From DAOULT01 sp964646625 (lineage in GTDB: Bacteria; Chloroflexota; Anaerolineae; CAZYHC01), in NCBI GenBank assembly GCA_964646625.1, contig CAZYHC010000009.1, forward strand, positions 62,001-126,000: DNA of 64,000 bases, written 5' to 3'. The position numbers were made by a program, and so were the translations under genes. Shown here piece by piece: positions 32,772-41,999 of the stretch (position 1 is the first letter of the stretch; the number at the start of each line of letters is the position of its first letter). The notes beneath the pieces are model-generated. The model was not told where the DNA came from, ran no database searches, and saw only the letters and a list, made by a program, of their open reading frames with translations.

Positions 32772-34448
32772 TCACCGAATAGCGAAGCGACCGCCAGCTA
32801 TCAATCCTCCTTCCACGTAATACTCTACTTCATACTGGCCGGGGTCGAAGCCGGGCCCGTCGGGGAAGGGGTATAGCAAAGTATCCTGAAGGACGCCGGC
32901 TGTTGATTCGTTCCAGGTCGTCACCCGGCTCAGCATCGAGGAGAGCCTGCCGTTCACCTGCACCTGTCGTACCACCTGGTATCCTGCCTCCATGCCCTGG
33001 TAGTCCACGGTGATGGTTATGGAGCGGGTGCCGATGGGGAAAGCCTCGGCGCCTTCCAGCTTCCCCCGATCGCTGCTGAAATCCAGGGGGCCGAAGGCCG
33101 CGCCGCCGGGTTTTACGGCCGCGGTCCCCCGGTACTCCAGAGATACGGCCACCCCTTTAAGCCACTTTAATATCTGCTGCGCCTGCTGTTGGACTTCCGC
33201 GCCGTGGTCTACGTGTTCAGGGTCAGGCGCCCCCGGCACGTCCTCTTCGCCAGCCAGCACGGCCAGGAGACGATCCAGATCCTTGATGGCTTCCCAGAGG
33301 TAGAAACGCCTCACCGGCGGGGGCACGCGCTTCTGGTCGGCGGCCAGGGTCACCCCGCGGTCATACCAGGTTTGGGCTTCCTCGGCCCGGCCAGCGGCCA
33401 GCAGGGCCAGGCCCATGTTCAGGGGCACGATGAACAGGTCAGGGTCAGCGGCCAACGCCTGCTGGTCTGCTTCCAGGGCCTTTGGGTAATCTCCCAGCAG
33501 ATAATAAGCCCAGCCCAGGTCCCAGTACACCCGGGCGTCGCGCCGCTCCAGGCCGATGGCGCTCAGATAGTCGGGAATGCTCTCGGCGTGCAGGCCCATT
33601 CGGGAGCGGCTGTAGGCGCGTCGATAGTAAGCGGCGGCGTAGTCGGGGGCCAGGGCGACGGCCTGGTCAAACAAGGGGACCGACTCGCTGTAGGCCCTGG
33701 TATACTGGAGGCCCACCCCCTGGGCGTAAGCCCACATTGCCACCCGAGGACGCGCGGGCATCGCGGTGGTGGCGGTGGTGGTCGTCCATAGCCCTCCAAC
33801 CAAAGCGGTCAGGATGCTGGCCGCGGCCAGCAGATAGCGCAGACGAGCACCGATGGAAGTGGTCAGCCCACAGAAAAGCAAGGATATCGCCAGCAGGGTC
33901 AGGATCGTCACGTAGATATTGGCCTTGTTAGCCCAGGCCGACGACTGCTCAAGGCGAAGGGTGCTTTCTTCGGTCAACAGCGTGGTGGTGATGACCTCCG
34001 TATCGGCCTCGTACTGGCTCAGGTCAGGTTGATAAGCGTAAGGGGGATTCAGCAGCCGACTGAGGGGGGCCAGGGCATCACGTACCTGCCCGGCCCGTGC
34101 CGCCGTGCGCCCGACAGCCGAGGCCTGGGGATTATCGGCGGCGAACATCTCCAAACTGTACTGCCGCCAATCCCATTCGTTAAACAGCTCGAAGATGGCG
34201 GTATCGTAGCTTTTGGCCTGGTGGGCGGTGACCTGGTGGCCGATGGCCTGGATAGCGTAATACTGGCTATCGCGCAGGGTCTCCTGAGACCGCTGGGAAG
34301 CTTCTACCTGAAGCAGGGCCACCAGGGCCGTCAGGGCGGTGACCAGAGCCGCCAGCAAAGCCATCAGTTTCGGGAAGTAGGGCTCGATGAAGGTGTGAAG
34401 CCAGGTCGGTGGGGTGCGTTCGGGCGCTTCGGCAGGGCTGGAATTCAC
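32772..34448 (-). CDS. Membrane-anchored TPR-repeat protein
   Basis: 558 residues. One N-terminal hydrophobic helix (near 28-50), then a soluble segment, two helices (near 180-230), and three or more tetratricopeptide repeats (for example RVYWDLGWAYYLLGDYPKAL and MGLALLAAGRAEEAQTWYDR), then a beta-rich C-terminal domain. The start is GTG 34448, which overlaps the stop of the upstream gene by GTGA; a longer frame upstream would run through that gene. Repeats suggest a scaffold. Function unknown. Confidence 0.6.
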   Translation of the reverse strand: MNSSPAEAPERTPPTWLHTFIEPYFPKLMALLAALVTALTALVALLQVEASQRSQETLRDSQYYAIQAIGHQVTAHQAKSYDTAIFELFNEWDWRQYSLEMFAADNPQASAVGRTAARAGQVRDALAPLSRLLNPPYAYQPDLSQYEADTEVITTTLLTEESTLRLEQSSAWANKANIYVTILTLLAISLLFCGLTTSIGARLRYLLAAASILTALVGGLWTTTTATTAMPARPRVAMWAYAQGVGLQYTRAYSESVPLFDQAVALAPDYAAAYYRRAYSRSRMGLHAESIPDYLSAIGLERRDARVYWDLGWAYYLLGDYPKALEADQQALAADPDLFIVPLNMGLALLAAGRAEEAQTWYDRGVTLAADQKRVPPPVRRFYLWEAIKDLDRLLAVLAGEEDVPGAPDPEHVDHGAEVQQQAQQILKWLKGVAVSLEYRGTAAVKPGGAAFGPLDFSSDRGKLEGAEAFPIGTRSITITVDYQGMEAGYQVVRQVQVNGRLSSMLSRVTTWNESTAGVLQDTLLYPFPDGPGFDPGQYEVEYYVEGGLIAGGRFAIR

Positions 34449-35134
34449 AGGCTCATCTCCACGACCACGCCGGCCACGACCACCGCCATCAGCACCAGGC
34501 TGGAAAGCGCCACCAGAACCCACCGCCCGGCCGGGCGGGATACTATCTGGGACAGGGTGTACCCCACCAGGCTTATCCCCAGGATGGCCGTCAGGCCCAG
34601 CAGACGGCGTGTCTTCTGGCGGTAGGCCGCGGCGGTGGCAAAATGGGGGGCCGGGTTGACATCCTGCTTTTTCGATTCCTCGGCCAGACGTTCTTCGAGC
34701 TCCCGTGCGGCGTCGTAGCTGCCGTCGGCCCGCAGATAGGCCGAGGGCAACGCCATCCGTAGACTGGCCGCCAGATCACTGGAGAGACGGCTTTCACTCT
34801 CAAGGGCTAAAGCTTCCACCCCGTGGGAATCGATTTGAGCCAGGTCATTCTCCAACAGGGTCAGGTTTCGGGCGTGCAGGGTATAAGCCGCGTAACGGCG
34901 CAGGTCGCGGTAAAAGACGTCGTGGGCTCGCACGGTGGCCTGTTGCATCCCGATAGCGGCTATCAAGCTGCTGGCATCGGCGTCACCGGCCTGGTCGTCG
35001 GCCACCGAAGCGCGCCAGATCAACGCCGCCCCGATAATGACCACCAGGGCGATAAGCCCAATGATGATTTCCTGAAAGTAATGGGGGGCTTCTTCTGTCT
35101 GGGAAAGGGCCTCAATGCTTTCCATGTTTGCCAC
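34445..35134 (-). CDS. Uncharacterised membrane protein
   Basis: 229 residues. A helix near 23-43 (IIIGLIALVVIIGAALIWRA), a charged helical middle of about 130 residues, then two C-terminal helices (near 180-228). The topology resembles the N-terminal half of its downstream neighbour, so the two may be related or form one complex. Translationally coupled to the TPR gene. Start ATG 35134; ATG 35125 is an alternative. Family not recognised. Confidence 0.55.
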   Translation of the reverse strand: MANMESIEALSQTEEAPHYFQEIIIGLIALVVIIGAALIWRASVADDQAGDADASSLIAAIGMQQATVRAHDVFYRDLRRYAAYTLHARNLTLLENDLAQIDSHGVEALALESESRLSSDLAASLRMALPSAYLRADGSYDAARELEERLAEESKKQDVNPAPHFATAAAYRQKTRRLLGLTAILGISLVGYTLSQIVSRPAGRWVLVALSSLVLMAVVVAGVVVEMSL

Positions 35135-35176
35135 TCCTTTTAGCTGCGTTCATCGGTGTTCATGGGCGGTGGTCCT

Positions 35177-37030
35177 TCATTCTGTGGCAGTGGGGGTAAA
35201 CGTCGGCCGGGGCGGACGCATGGGCAGCGGCTCTGGGGTGGCCTCCTCGCCGCCGCCGCCCAGCCCCTCCGCCAGATAATGGCCGTTGCTCTCCAGGCAG
35301 GTTTGGAGGGCCCAGTAGTTGGGGCTATCCGAAGGGTACCAGCCGGTGTTCAACGTCTCCTGGCAGGCGTCCACCGTCGCGTCCAGCCAGCCCTGGCTGC
35401 GGTCGTTGTCGGGATGGTTCGCGTAGAAGACGGCGCGCAGGAAGTAGCCTTCGCCATTTTGAGGCTCCAGGGCAAAGGCCTGGACCAGATCGGCCTCGGC
35501 CAGAGCGAAGGTCGCACGTTGATCTTTGACATCCGGCAACCTGCTCAGCAAGTACAGATAGCTACGCCAGCGATAGAGGGCGGCCTGGCTGGGAGCCAAC
35601 TCGAGGGCCTGACCGGCATCGGTCAGGGCCAGCCCGAAGTAGTTTGGATAATCGGGACTGAATTGCCAGTAAGCCTGGCTGCGGCAACGGAGGCTCCAGG
35701 CCTGGCTGGGATCCAGTTCGTTGGCCCGGTCGCAATCGGCAAATCCCTCGTGAACGCGCCCGGCGGTGATCAGGGCCCAGCCTCGATAGGCCAGGGCCTC
35801 GGCGTCGTTGGGGTTCTGCTGAAGAACCTGGGTCAGTAACTCCGTCGCTTTCAGGTAATCGCCGCGCGATTGCAGACCGGCGATCATAAACATAGGAGGC
35901 AAATACAGGCTTATTTTCCGCCAGCTTCGCCGCGCAAGATCGAGGGCCTCGGCTTTCATCTCTGCCGGGGGGCGTCCTTCAAACTGGGCCAGCCAGGCCA
36001 GCGGAGCCTCGAAAACGTAAATGTCGCCCGTATCATTGGCGTCAACCACCCCATCGCCATTGGTGTCCTGCCGGCGGGTGAAAGCCAGCCGACTGTCATC
36101 GGGAGACCAGGCGGGCACGGTGTCGTAAGGGCCGTCGGTCAGCCTGACCTGTCCCGTGCCGTCGGCGTTCATGACGTGGATCTGCCGGGTCCCGTCTTGC
36201 TTCAGGCTGAAGGCGATCTTCCAGCCGCTGGCGGACCAGGTCGGCTGCACCTCGTCGGTGGTGTCGTCGGCGGTCAGGCGAACCAGGTCTTGGGTCTCAA
36301 CATCTATGATGTACAGGTCGTAGCTGCCGCCTCGATTCGAGGTGAAGGCCAGCTTTTTCCCATCCGGCGACCAGGTAGGGTTGAAGTCGTGGGCCGGGTC
36401 GTTGGTCAGCCTGGCGATTTCCGAGCCGTCATACCGCGCCACGTAGATCTCCCAGTTGCCATCCCGGTTGGAATGAAAGGCGAGGTGCGACCAGTCCGGT
36501 GACCAGGTGGGGTAGCCGTTATCGCCCGCGCTGCCGGGCAGCATGGCCTGGTTGCTGCCATCGCTATTCATGGTATATAGTTTATCTGTGCCGTCTCCTT
36601 GCCGGTCGGAATGGAAAGCCATATACCAATCACCGGGGCTCCAGGTTGGAGCGCCGTTGTTGAAGGTATCGTTTGTCAACTGCCCAAGGTTGCCCCCCTC
36701 CGCGTCCATGACGTAGATGTCGAAGTCGCCATCGCGGTTGGAGGTGAAAGCGATCCTTTTCCCGTCGGAAGACCAGGCCGCTTCGCTGTCCTGGGCGGGG
36801 TCGCTGGTCAGCCTGGTCACCGAGCCCGGGGGTGGAGGCGGGGTAGAGTAGGGGCCTGGCCTCAAATGGTCCACCCGGCCGGGAGGGGCGGCCCGGACCA
36901 CGCTGTGGGGCGCAGCCACATCCAGGGCAAAGGCAGTATCGGGGGCGTGCACTCCTGCTCGGGGCAGAGCAACTCCCAGGACAAGTGGGATCGAGACTAT
37001 TATAAGCAATGTAACGGTTCTTTGTTTCAC
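35177..37030 (-). CDS. Exported beta-propeller (PD40/TolB-like) and TPR protein
   Basis: 617 residues. Residues 1-25 are a signal peptide or anchor. Residues about 65-345 hold six or so PD40 blades with the repeated WSPDGKKLAFTSNRGG pattern. Near 347-365 is DTNGDGVVDANDTGD, an EF-hand/dockerin-like calcium loop. TPR repeats follow, then a Pro-rich tail ending PTFTPTATE. GTG 37030 is chosen because AGGAGG lies 8 bases upstream. Probably a surface scaffold or sensor; it heads a three-gene set with the membrane proteins downstream. Confidence 0.7.
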   Translation of the reverse strand: MKQRTVTLLIIVSIPLVLGVALPRAGVHAPDTAFALDVAAPHSVVRAAPPGRVDHLRPGPYSTPPPPPGSVTRLTSDPAQDSEAAWSSDGKRIAFTSNRDGDFDIYVMDAEGGNLGQLTNDTFNNGAPTWSPGDWYMAFHSDRQGDGTDKLYTMNSDGSNQAMLPGSAGDNGYPTWSPDWSHLAFHSNRDGNWEIYVARYDGSEIARLTNDPAHDFNPTWSPDGKKLAFTSNRGGSYDLYIIDVETQDLVRLTADDTTDEVQPTWSASGWKIAFSLKQDGTRQIHVMNADGTGQVRLTDGPYDTVPAWSPDDSRLAFTRRQDTNGDGVVDANDTGDIYVFEAPLAWLAQFEGRPPAEMKAEALDLARRSWRKISLYLPPMFMIAGLQSRGDYLKATELLTQVLQQNPNDAEALAYRGWALITAGRVHEGFADCDRANELDPSQAWSLRCRSQAYWQFSPDYPNYFGLALTDAGQALELAPSQAALYRWRSYLYLLSRLPDVKDQRATFALAEADLVQAFALEPQNGEGYFLRAVFYANHPDNDRSQGWLDATVDACQETLNTGWYPSDSPNYWALQTCLESNGHYLAEGLGGGGEEATPEPLPMRPPRPTFTPTATE

Positions 37031-37094
37031 AATACAGCCTCCTGTGTAATACGGCAGGTTTTGGGAAGATAAAGGAGTCCTTGAATTTGCCCTC

Positions 37095-37124
37095 ATTATA
37101 CCACATTTCTCTGCCCCCTAGCAA
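37095..37124 (-). promoter_or_regulatory. Promoter of the propeller-TPR operon
   Basis: Minus strand TTGCTA (37124-37119), 18 bases, TATAAT (37100-37095), 65 bases before the GTG start. Confidence 0.65.
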
Positions 37125-37167
37125 CTTTCTGCGCAGGAGAGTTTTGCAATGCCCTCAATACGAGTGT

Positions 37168-37196
37168 TTGACATTATCGCTGACTTAGACTAAAAT
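37168..37196 (+). promoter_or_regulatory. Promoter of alaS
   Basis: TTGACA (37168-37173), 17 bases, TAAAAT (37191-37196). The roughly 100-base leader contains GGCGGC (37249-37254) and GCCGCC (37286-37291), able to pair just before the start codon, and no visible T-box core. Confidence 0.75.
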
Positions 37197-37303
37197 GAAA
37201 AATAGTTAAAGAAAGTACTTCATTTACACTCTCCATAGGAGGTAGGAGGGCGGCTTTTCTCCCTGACTGGAGGTCGGGGGTTTGCGCCGCCGGAATTTGG
37301 TTT

Positions 37304-40027
37304 ATGAATAAGATGACCAGTGCGGAGATCAGGCAATCCTTTCTGGACTATTTTGCCCGCCAGGGTCACGCTGTAGTGGCCAGTTCCTCTTTAGTCCCTG
37401 CACAGGATCCCACTCTGCTTTTCACCAACGCTGGTATGGTGCAGTTCAAAGATGTCTTTCTGGGATTAGAACCCCGTGACTATCGGCGGGCAGTCACCTC
37501 TCAGAAATGTATGCGCGTCAGCGGCAAACACAACGATCTGGAAAATGTAGGCCCTTCGTCCCGCCATCACACCTTTTTCGAGATGTTGGGCAATTTCTCC
37601 TTCGGCGATTATTTCAAGCGCCAGGCTATCGGCTACGCCTGGGAGTTTCTGACCGAGGTGCTGGGTTTGCCGGCCGCACAACTGTACCCTACCATCTACC
37701 TGGAGGATGAAGAAGCCTTTGAACTCTGGCAGGAGGTGGCCGGGGTGGAAGCCTCACGCATCACCCGGCTGGGCGAGAAGGACAACTTCTGGGCTATGGG
37801 CGATACGGGGCCCTGCGGGCCCTGCTCAGAAATTATCTACGATCGGGGGTTAGAGCATTGTACCTGCGGCCAGCCGGATTGTAACCCGGCCTCGGAGTGC
37901 GAACGCTGGTGGGAGCTTTGGAACCTGGTGTTTATGCAATTTGAGCGCGATGCCGAAGGACGGATGACCCCCCTGACCAACCCGGGCATCGACACGGGCA
38001 TGGGCATGGAACGGATCACCGCCGTCATACAAGGGGTGGACAGCAATTACCAGACCGACCTTTTCCGGCCTATCATGCGGCGCACCCAGGAACTATTGGG
38101 GGACAGCGACGCCCAGAGGCGGGAAAAACAGATCCCCTACCGGGTCATCGCCGACCACGGGCGGGCTATCACCTTTTTAATCGGGGATGGGGTGCGGCCG
38201 GGCAACAAGGGCCGTGACTACGTGCTACGCATGATCCTGCGGCGCGCCGTCCGTTTCGGGAAGAAGATCGGCTTCGAGCAACCCTTCCTGACCGAGATCG
38301 CCCGGGTGGTGATCGATAATATGGGCGATCACTACAACGACCTGCGGGCCAGACAGGATTTCATCCTGTCCGAGATTGCTCAGGAAGAGGAACGTTTCCA
38401 CCGCACCCTGGACCAGGGCCTCAACCTGTTGAGCGAACTGATGACCGACCTGACCGCCCGCGGCCAGCGGGTCATCCCCGGCGATAAAGCCTTTAAGCTG
38501 TACGACACCTACGGTTGTCCCCTCGATCTGACCAGGGACGTGGCCGCCGAAAACGGCTTCGGCCTCGACGAGGCGGGATACCAGACCGCTATGGAGGAGC
38601 ACATCAAGGCCAGCGGCGGAGAGATATTCTCTTACGAAGAGAGCGAGGAGATGGAGTTCTACAGCCGCCTCCTGAGCGAGCTCAAGGAGAAAGGCTTGTT
38701 GTCCGGGGAAGGGGTCGAACACATCTACGACGAGACGGCCAGTGTGGATACCAACGTAATCGCCATTCTGCGCCAGGGCCAGGTCGTCTCCTCGGCCAGT
38801 GAGGAGGAAGAGGTGGAGCTGATCCTGCCCGTCACTCCTTTCTACGTGGAAAGTGGCGGTCAAATCAGCGATACGGGGCTGATCGCTTGTTGTCGCGACG
38901 AGGAGGGCGAAGAAGTCATCGATTGGGAGGTGATAGTGGAGGACACCCGTCTGCCTGTAGCGGGGCTGATCGTCCACGTTGGTCGGGTGATAACGGGCAC
39001 AGTACACCAGAACGATCCGGCCTGGGCGGTGGTGGATTGGGAGCGACGATGGGATATCGCCCGTAACCACACCGCCACCCACCTGTTGCACAGCGAACTA
39101 CGTTACATCCTGGGCGAACACGTCCAGCAGGCCGGTTCGCTGGTGACCCCTGAGCGCCTGCGGTTCGACTTCACCCACTCCAGTATGCTCACCCAGGACG
39201 AATTGGAAGCCATCGAACGCTCGGTTAACGAGGCCATCCTGGCTAATTATCCCCTCGAAGCCATTGACACCGGCTACCATCAGGCGGTGGATGAGGGCGC
39301 CATCGCCCTGTTTGGGGAGAAATACGGCGACCGGGTGCGGGTCGTCAAAATTGGCTATCCTGGTGAGCCTTTCAGCCAGGAGTTATGTGGGGGCACCCAC
39401 GTGAACTGGACCTCTGATATCGGCCTCTTTCACATCGTCTCCGAGAGCAGTATTGGGGCCGGTCTGCGCCGCATCGAGGCCGTCACCGGCCGGGCGGCAC
39501 AACAACTGGTGCAGAAACGGCTGGGTACGCTGGAATCGGCGGCCATCTTCCTCGGTTGTGCGCCAGATGAGGTGGATCGCAAAGTATTGACCCTGATGGA
39601 CGAATTACAGGACCAACGCAAGGAGATCAGCCGCCTCCGGCGCGAAATCGCCCGCCACGAGTTTGAAACCCTCTTGAAAAAAGCGCAGGACGTGCAGGGG
39701 ATCAAAGTGCTGGCCGTTCAGGTGGTGACCGCCGAAAATATGGAGACTCTACGGGAGATGAGCGATTGGTTCAGAGATAGACTGGGCTCAGGGGTGGTCG
39801 TGCTGGGAGCGGTGCTGGGCGCGAAACCCAATTTTGTGGCCGCTGTCACTCCTGACCTGGTGGAACGGGGCCTGCACGCCGGTAAACTGGTCAAGGCCGT
39901 GGCCCAGGTGGTGGGCGGGGGTGGGGGCGGCAAACCTACCCTGGCCCAGGCCGGCGGCCGCGACATCAGCCGCCTGGGCGAAGCCCTGTTAATGGTACCC
40001 AATCTGGTGGCCAAAAGTCTGGGGTAG
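37304..40027 (+). CDS. alaS: Alanyl-tRNA synthetase
   Basis: Charges tRNA-Ala and edits mischarged Ser/Gly. 907 residues, full length. Seen: class II motif region HHTFFEMLGNFSFGDYFK near 85, GDTGPCGPCSEI near 165, editing-site HTATH near 589 and CGGTHV near 693, and the C-terminal C-Ala domain with GGGGGGKPTLAQAGG. The ribosome site is weak, and the hairpin before the ATG may matter for regulation. Stand-alone gene divergent from the propeller operon. Confidence 0.98.
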   Translation: MNKMTSAEIRQSFLDYFARQGHAVVASSSLVPAQDPTLLFTNAGMVQFKDVFLGLEPRDYRRAVTSQKCMRVSGKHNDLENVGPSSRHHTFFEMLGNFSFGDYFKRQAIGYAWEFLTEVLGLPAAQLYPTIYLEDEEAFELWQEVAGVEASRITRLGEKDNFWAMGDTGPCGPCSEIIYDRGLEHCTCGQPDCNPASECERWWELWNLVFMQFERDAEGRMTPLTNPGIDTGMGMERITAVIQGVDSNYQTDLFRPIMRRTQELLGDSDAQRREKQIPYRVIADHGRAITFLIGDGVRPGNKGRDYVLRMILRRAVRFGKKIGFEQPFLTEIARVVIDNMGDHYNDLRARQDFILSEIAQEEERFHRTLDQGLNLLSELMTDLTARGQRVIPGDKAFKLYDTYGCPLDLTRDVAAENGFGLDEAGYQTAMEEHIKASGGEIFSYEESEEMEFYSRLLSELKEKGLLSGEGVEHIYDETASVDTNVIAILRQGQVVSSASEEEEVELILPVTPFYVESGGQISDTGLIACCRDEEGEEVIDWEVIVEDTRLPVAGLIVHVGRVITGTVHQNDPAWAVVDWERRWDIARNHTATHLLHSELRYILGEHVQQAGSLVTPERLRFDFTHSSMLTQDELEAIERSVNEAILANYPLEAIDTGYHQAVDEGAIALFGEKYGDRVRVVKIGYPGEPFSQELCGGTHVNWTSDIGLFHIVSESSIGAGLRRIEAVTGRAAQQLVQKRLGTLESAAIFLGCAPDEVDRKVLTLMDELQDQRKEISRLRREIARHEFETLLKKAQDVQGIKVLAVQVVTAENMETLREMSDWFRDRLGSGVVVLGAVLGAKPNFVAAVTPDLVERGLHAGKLVKAVAQVVGGGGGGKPTLAQAGGRDISRLGEALLMVPNLVAKSLG

Positions 40028-40078
40028 GGATTCGGGATTAGGGAATAGGGAGCGGGGAGTAGGAAAGAGGAAAAGAGT

Positions 40079-40375
40079 ATGAGTATTGTTAAGCTCGAAG
40101 TAAAGTTACCTGAAGATATATATTTAACGCTGCGAGCGGCAGGATTTGACAAGGAAACACTAAGCGAGAGATTTAAACAGGACCTGGCTATGAAGCTCTA
40201 TGCAGAGCATAGACTTTCTCTGGGCAAAGCGTCCAGGATGGCAGAGATGAGCCGTGCTGATTTTATGAACCTGCTGGTCAAGAACGGCTTCGCTGTGGTT
40301 GAATACACTGAGGAGGATTACGAGAAAGATATCGCTACGATAACGAGATTTGTCGAGAAAGAACCCGGAGGATGA
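40079..40375 (+). CDS. UPF0175-family antitoxin
   Basis: 98 residues. LEVKLPEDIYLTLRAAG, then LSLGKASRMAEMSRADFMNLLVKNGFAVVEYTEEDYEKD, is the UPF0175 core: a small DNA-binding protein that usually precedes a DUF3368 PIN-type toxin. AAGAGG lies upstream. Its stop overlaps the start of a residual toxin reading frame (ATGA), so this antitoxin seems orphaned. Confidence 0.8.
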   Translation: MSIVKLEVKLPEDIYLTLRAAGFDKETLSERFKQDLAMKLYAEHRLSLGKASRMAEMSRADFMNLLVKNGFAVVEYTEEDYEKDIATITRFVEKEPGG

Positions 40376-40407
40376 AGACTGTAGTCTTTGATCCTATTCA
40401 TTCATAA
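40372..40407 (+). pseudogene. Remnant of a PIN/DUF3368 toxin start
   Basis: ATG overlapping the antitoxin stop gives MKTVVFDPIHS then stop. The first six residues match the first strand and Asp of PIN-domain toxins. Only the first strand survives; the following kinase gene begins about 50 bases later. Confidence 0.45.
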
Positions 40408-40460
40408 TAATCTACTTGAAAGCACTCCTCTTGTCTTATGAGAGGCAGAGGTATATTGTT

Positions 40461-41966
40461 ATGGAATACCGATTGACCCCAAGGGAAGGACGTGGACACT
40501 ATTGCGTCGAATACACAGGACAACCTGCGGAACAGATCACCAAGGAGCTTGAAAGTCTTTATCAAAGGCGCTCTTATCTGCTAGGAGTACTGAACATTGC
40601 GCCTAGACCCAGCAAGTTTCGCAAAGGGTGGATGTACTTCTACATCAAAAGTGCTGACGAGAAGAAGGTCAAGGAAGTCCACCGCTTCTTTCTGGAGAAA
40701 GGGTTCACGCCTAGTAATGATGGTATCAAACCCTTTCAATGCCCAAATTGTGGGGAAATCAATCGAAGAGGAGCTAAGTTTTGCTTATCTTGTGGGATTT
40801 CACTCACGACTGAGGCTCAACAAATACACGTTCTAAAGCCAGGGCAACCTCTGCACTATGGTCGCTATACGGTTATCGATTTACTTAAGGAAGGCGGAAT
40901 GGGAGCCCTTTACTTGGCACATGATACTAAAACATACGATAGGGTTTGCATTATTAAGCAAATGAAGGATTACTTCGATTCCTCTAATCCGCAGGAGATA
41001 GCGGAGGCAGAGAAACTATTTGAGAATGAAGGGCGGATATTAGCTGCTTTGAACCATACAAACATTCCTAAGATTTATGATTATTTCCTTTCAGGTAAAT
41101 GCACTTACATTGTGATGGAGTATATTGAAGGCACCGATCTCACTATCGGAGTAACACATAGAGATAGTCAGAGTAGGATTGTAAAGGCGAAACCTTTCTC
41201 ACAGGAAGAAATAATTAAGCACGCCATTCGGATTTGTAAAGTCCTAGAATATCTACATTCTTTCAAAGATTCCCGAACAGGGCAGATCAGACCTGTTGTT
41301 CATCATGACATTAAACCAGCCAATATAATCCTAGATAAGAATAACGGTGAGGCTCATCTCGTCGATTTCGGCATAGCGAGACCTCGTCAGTGTAAACAGA
41401 TAGATTCAGGGAGCGTTCAATGGGGGCAAACAGAACCGTATGGTACAGAAGGATATGCTCCTCCAGAACAATACCGAGGGCAGTCTGAGCCGCGATCAGA
41501 TATATACGCTTTAGGGGCGACGATTTACCATCTTCTCACCGATGATAACCCTCAAGAACACCCATCATTATTCCCTAAATTGGGTTCCCTGCCCCCACGT
41601 CTAAGTTCTATTTTAGAGAAAGCGTTACGAGAAAATGCCTCACAAAGGTATAGTGCCAGTGAGTTGAGAGGCGAACTTGAGAGTCTATTAGTTCTATCAC
41701 CCCTTCAATCCAGCCCCAAACTTGCTCAGCCTAAAACGAGACACTCTACTCAACCCAGTCCCATACCCACCCAGCTTAAAGCGAAAGACCCTACTCAGCC
41801 CAGCCCTACATCAGTCCAGCCTGAGCCGACAGATTCTATCTCTCAAGTTACATCAGATCACACTTTTATTACAAAATATTATCAATATATCATTTTGGGG
41901 GGCTTAGGATTTGCAGTTATCTGTGGTCTTATTATTCTTGGCTTATTAATCTTTTACTCGCCCTAA
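40461..41966 (+). CDS. Serine/threonine protein kinase with zinc ribbon and C-terminal membrane anchor
   Basis: 501 residues. A roughly 90-residue N-terminal domain of unknown type comes first; a zinc ribbon (CPNCGEINRRGAKFCLSCG near 94-112); then a Hanks-type kinase from about 135: glycine loop KEGGMGALYLAHD, Lys in IIKQMKD, catalytic HHDIKPANIIL (His where RD kinases have Arg), DFGIARP and APPEQYRGQ. A Pro/Thr-rich linker and one membrane helix (near 470-492) end it. ATG 40461 has AGAGG 9 bases upstream. Clearly more AT-rich than neighbours, hinting at transfer. Confidence 0.85.
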   Translation: MEYRLTPREGRGHYCVEYTGQPAEQITKELESLYQRRSYLLGVLNIAPRPSKFRKGWMYFYIKSADEKKVKEVHRFFLEKGFTPSNDGIKPFQCPNCGEINRRGAKFCLSCGISLTTEAQQIHVLKPGQPLHYGRYTVIDLLKEGGMGALYLAHDTKTYDRVCIIKQMKDYFDSSNPQEIAEAEKLFENEGRILAALNHTNIPKIYDYFLSGKCTYIVMEYIEGTDLTIGVTHRDSQSRIVKAKPFSQEEIIKHAIRICKVLEYLHSFKDSRTGQIRPVVHHDIKPANIILDKNNGEAHLVDFGIARPRQCKQIDSGSVQWGQTEPYGTEGYAPPEQYRGQSEPRSDIYALGATIYHLLTDDNPQEHPSLFPKLGSLPPRLSSILEKALRENASQRYSASELRGELESLLVLSPLQSSPKLAQPKTRHSTQPSPIPTQLKAKDPTQPSPTSVQPEPTDSISQVTSDHTFITKYYQYIILGGLGFAVICGLIILGLLIFYSP

Positions 41967-41999
41967 TCTCCCTGCTTATGTAATCCATTGATTCAGTAA

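Noticed and set aside
37197..37303. T-box riboswitch in the alaS leader
   Set aside because: The leader is only about 100 bases and I see no T-box core or specifier-loop arrangement, only a 6-base stem before the start.
40021..40078. CRISPR or tandem array in the GGGATTAGGG-rich stretch after alaS
   Set aside because: Only a few degenerate short words without unique spacers; it is a low-complexity intergenic repeat.
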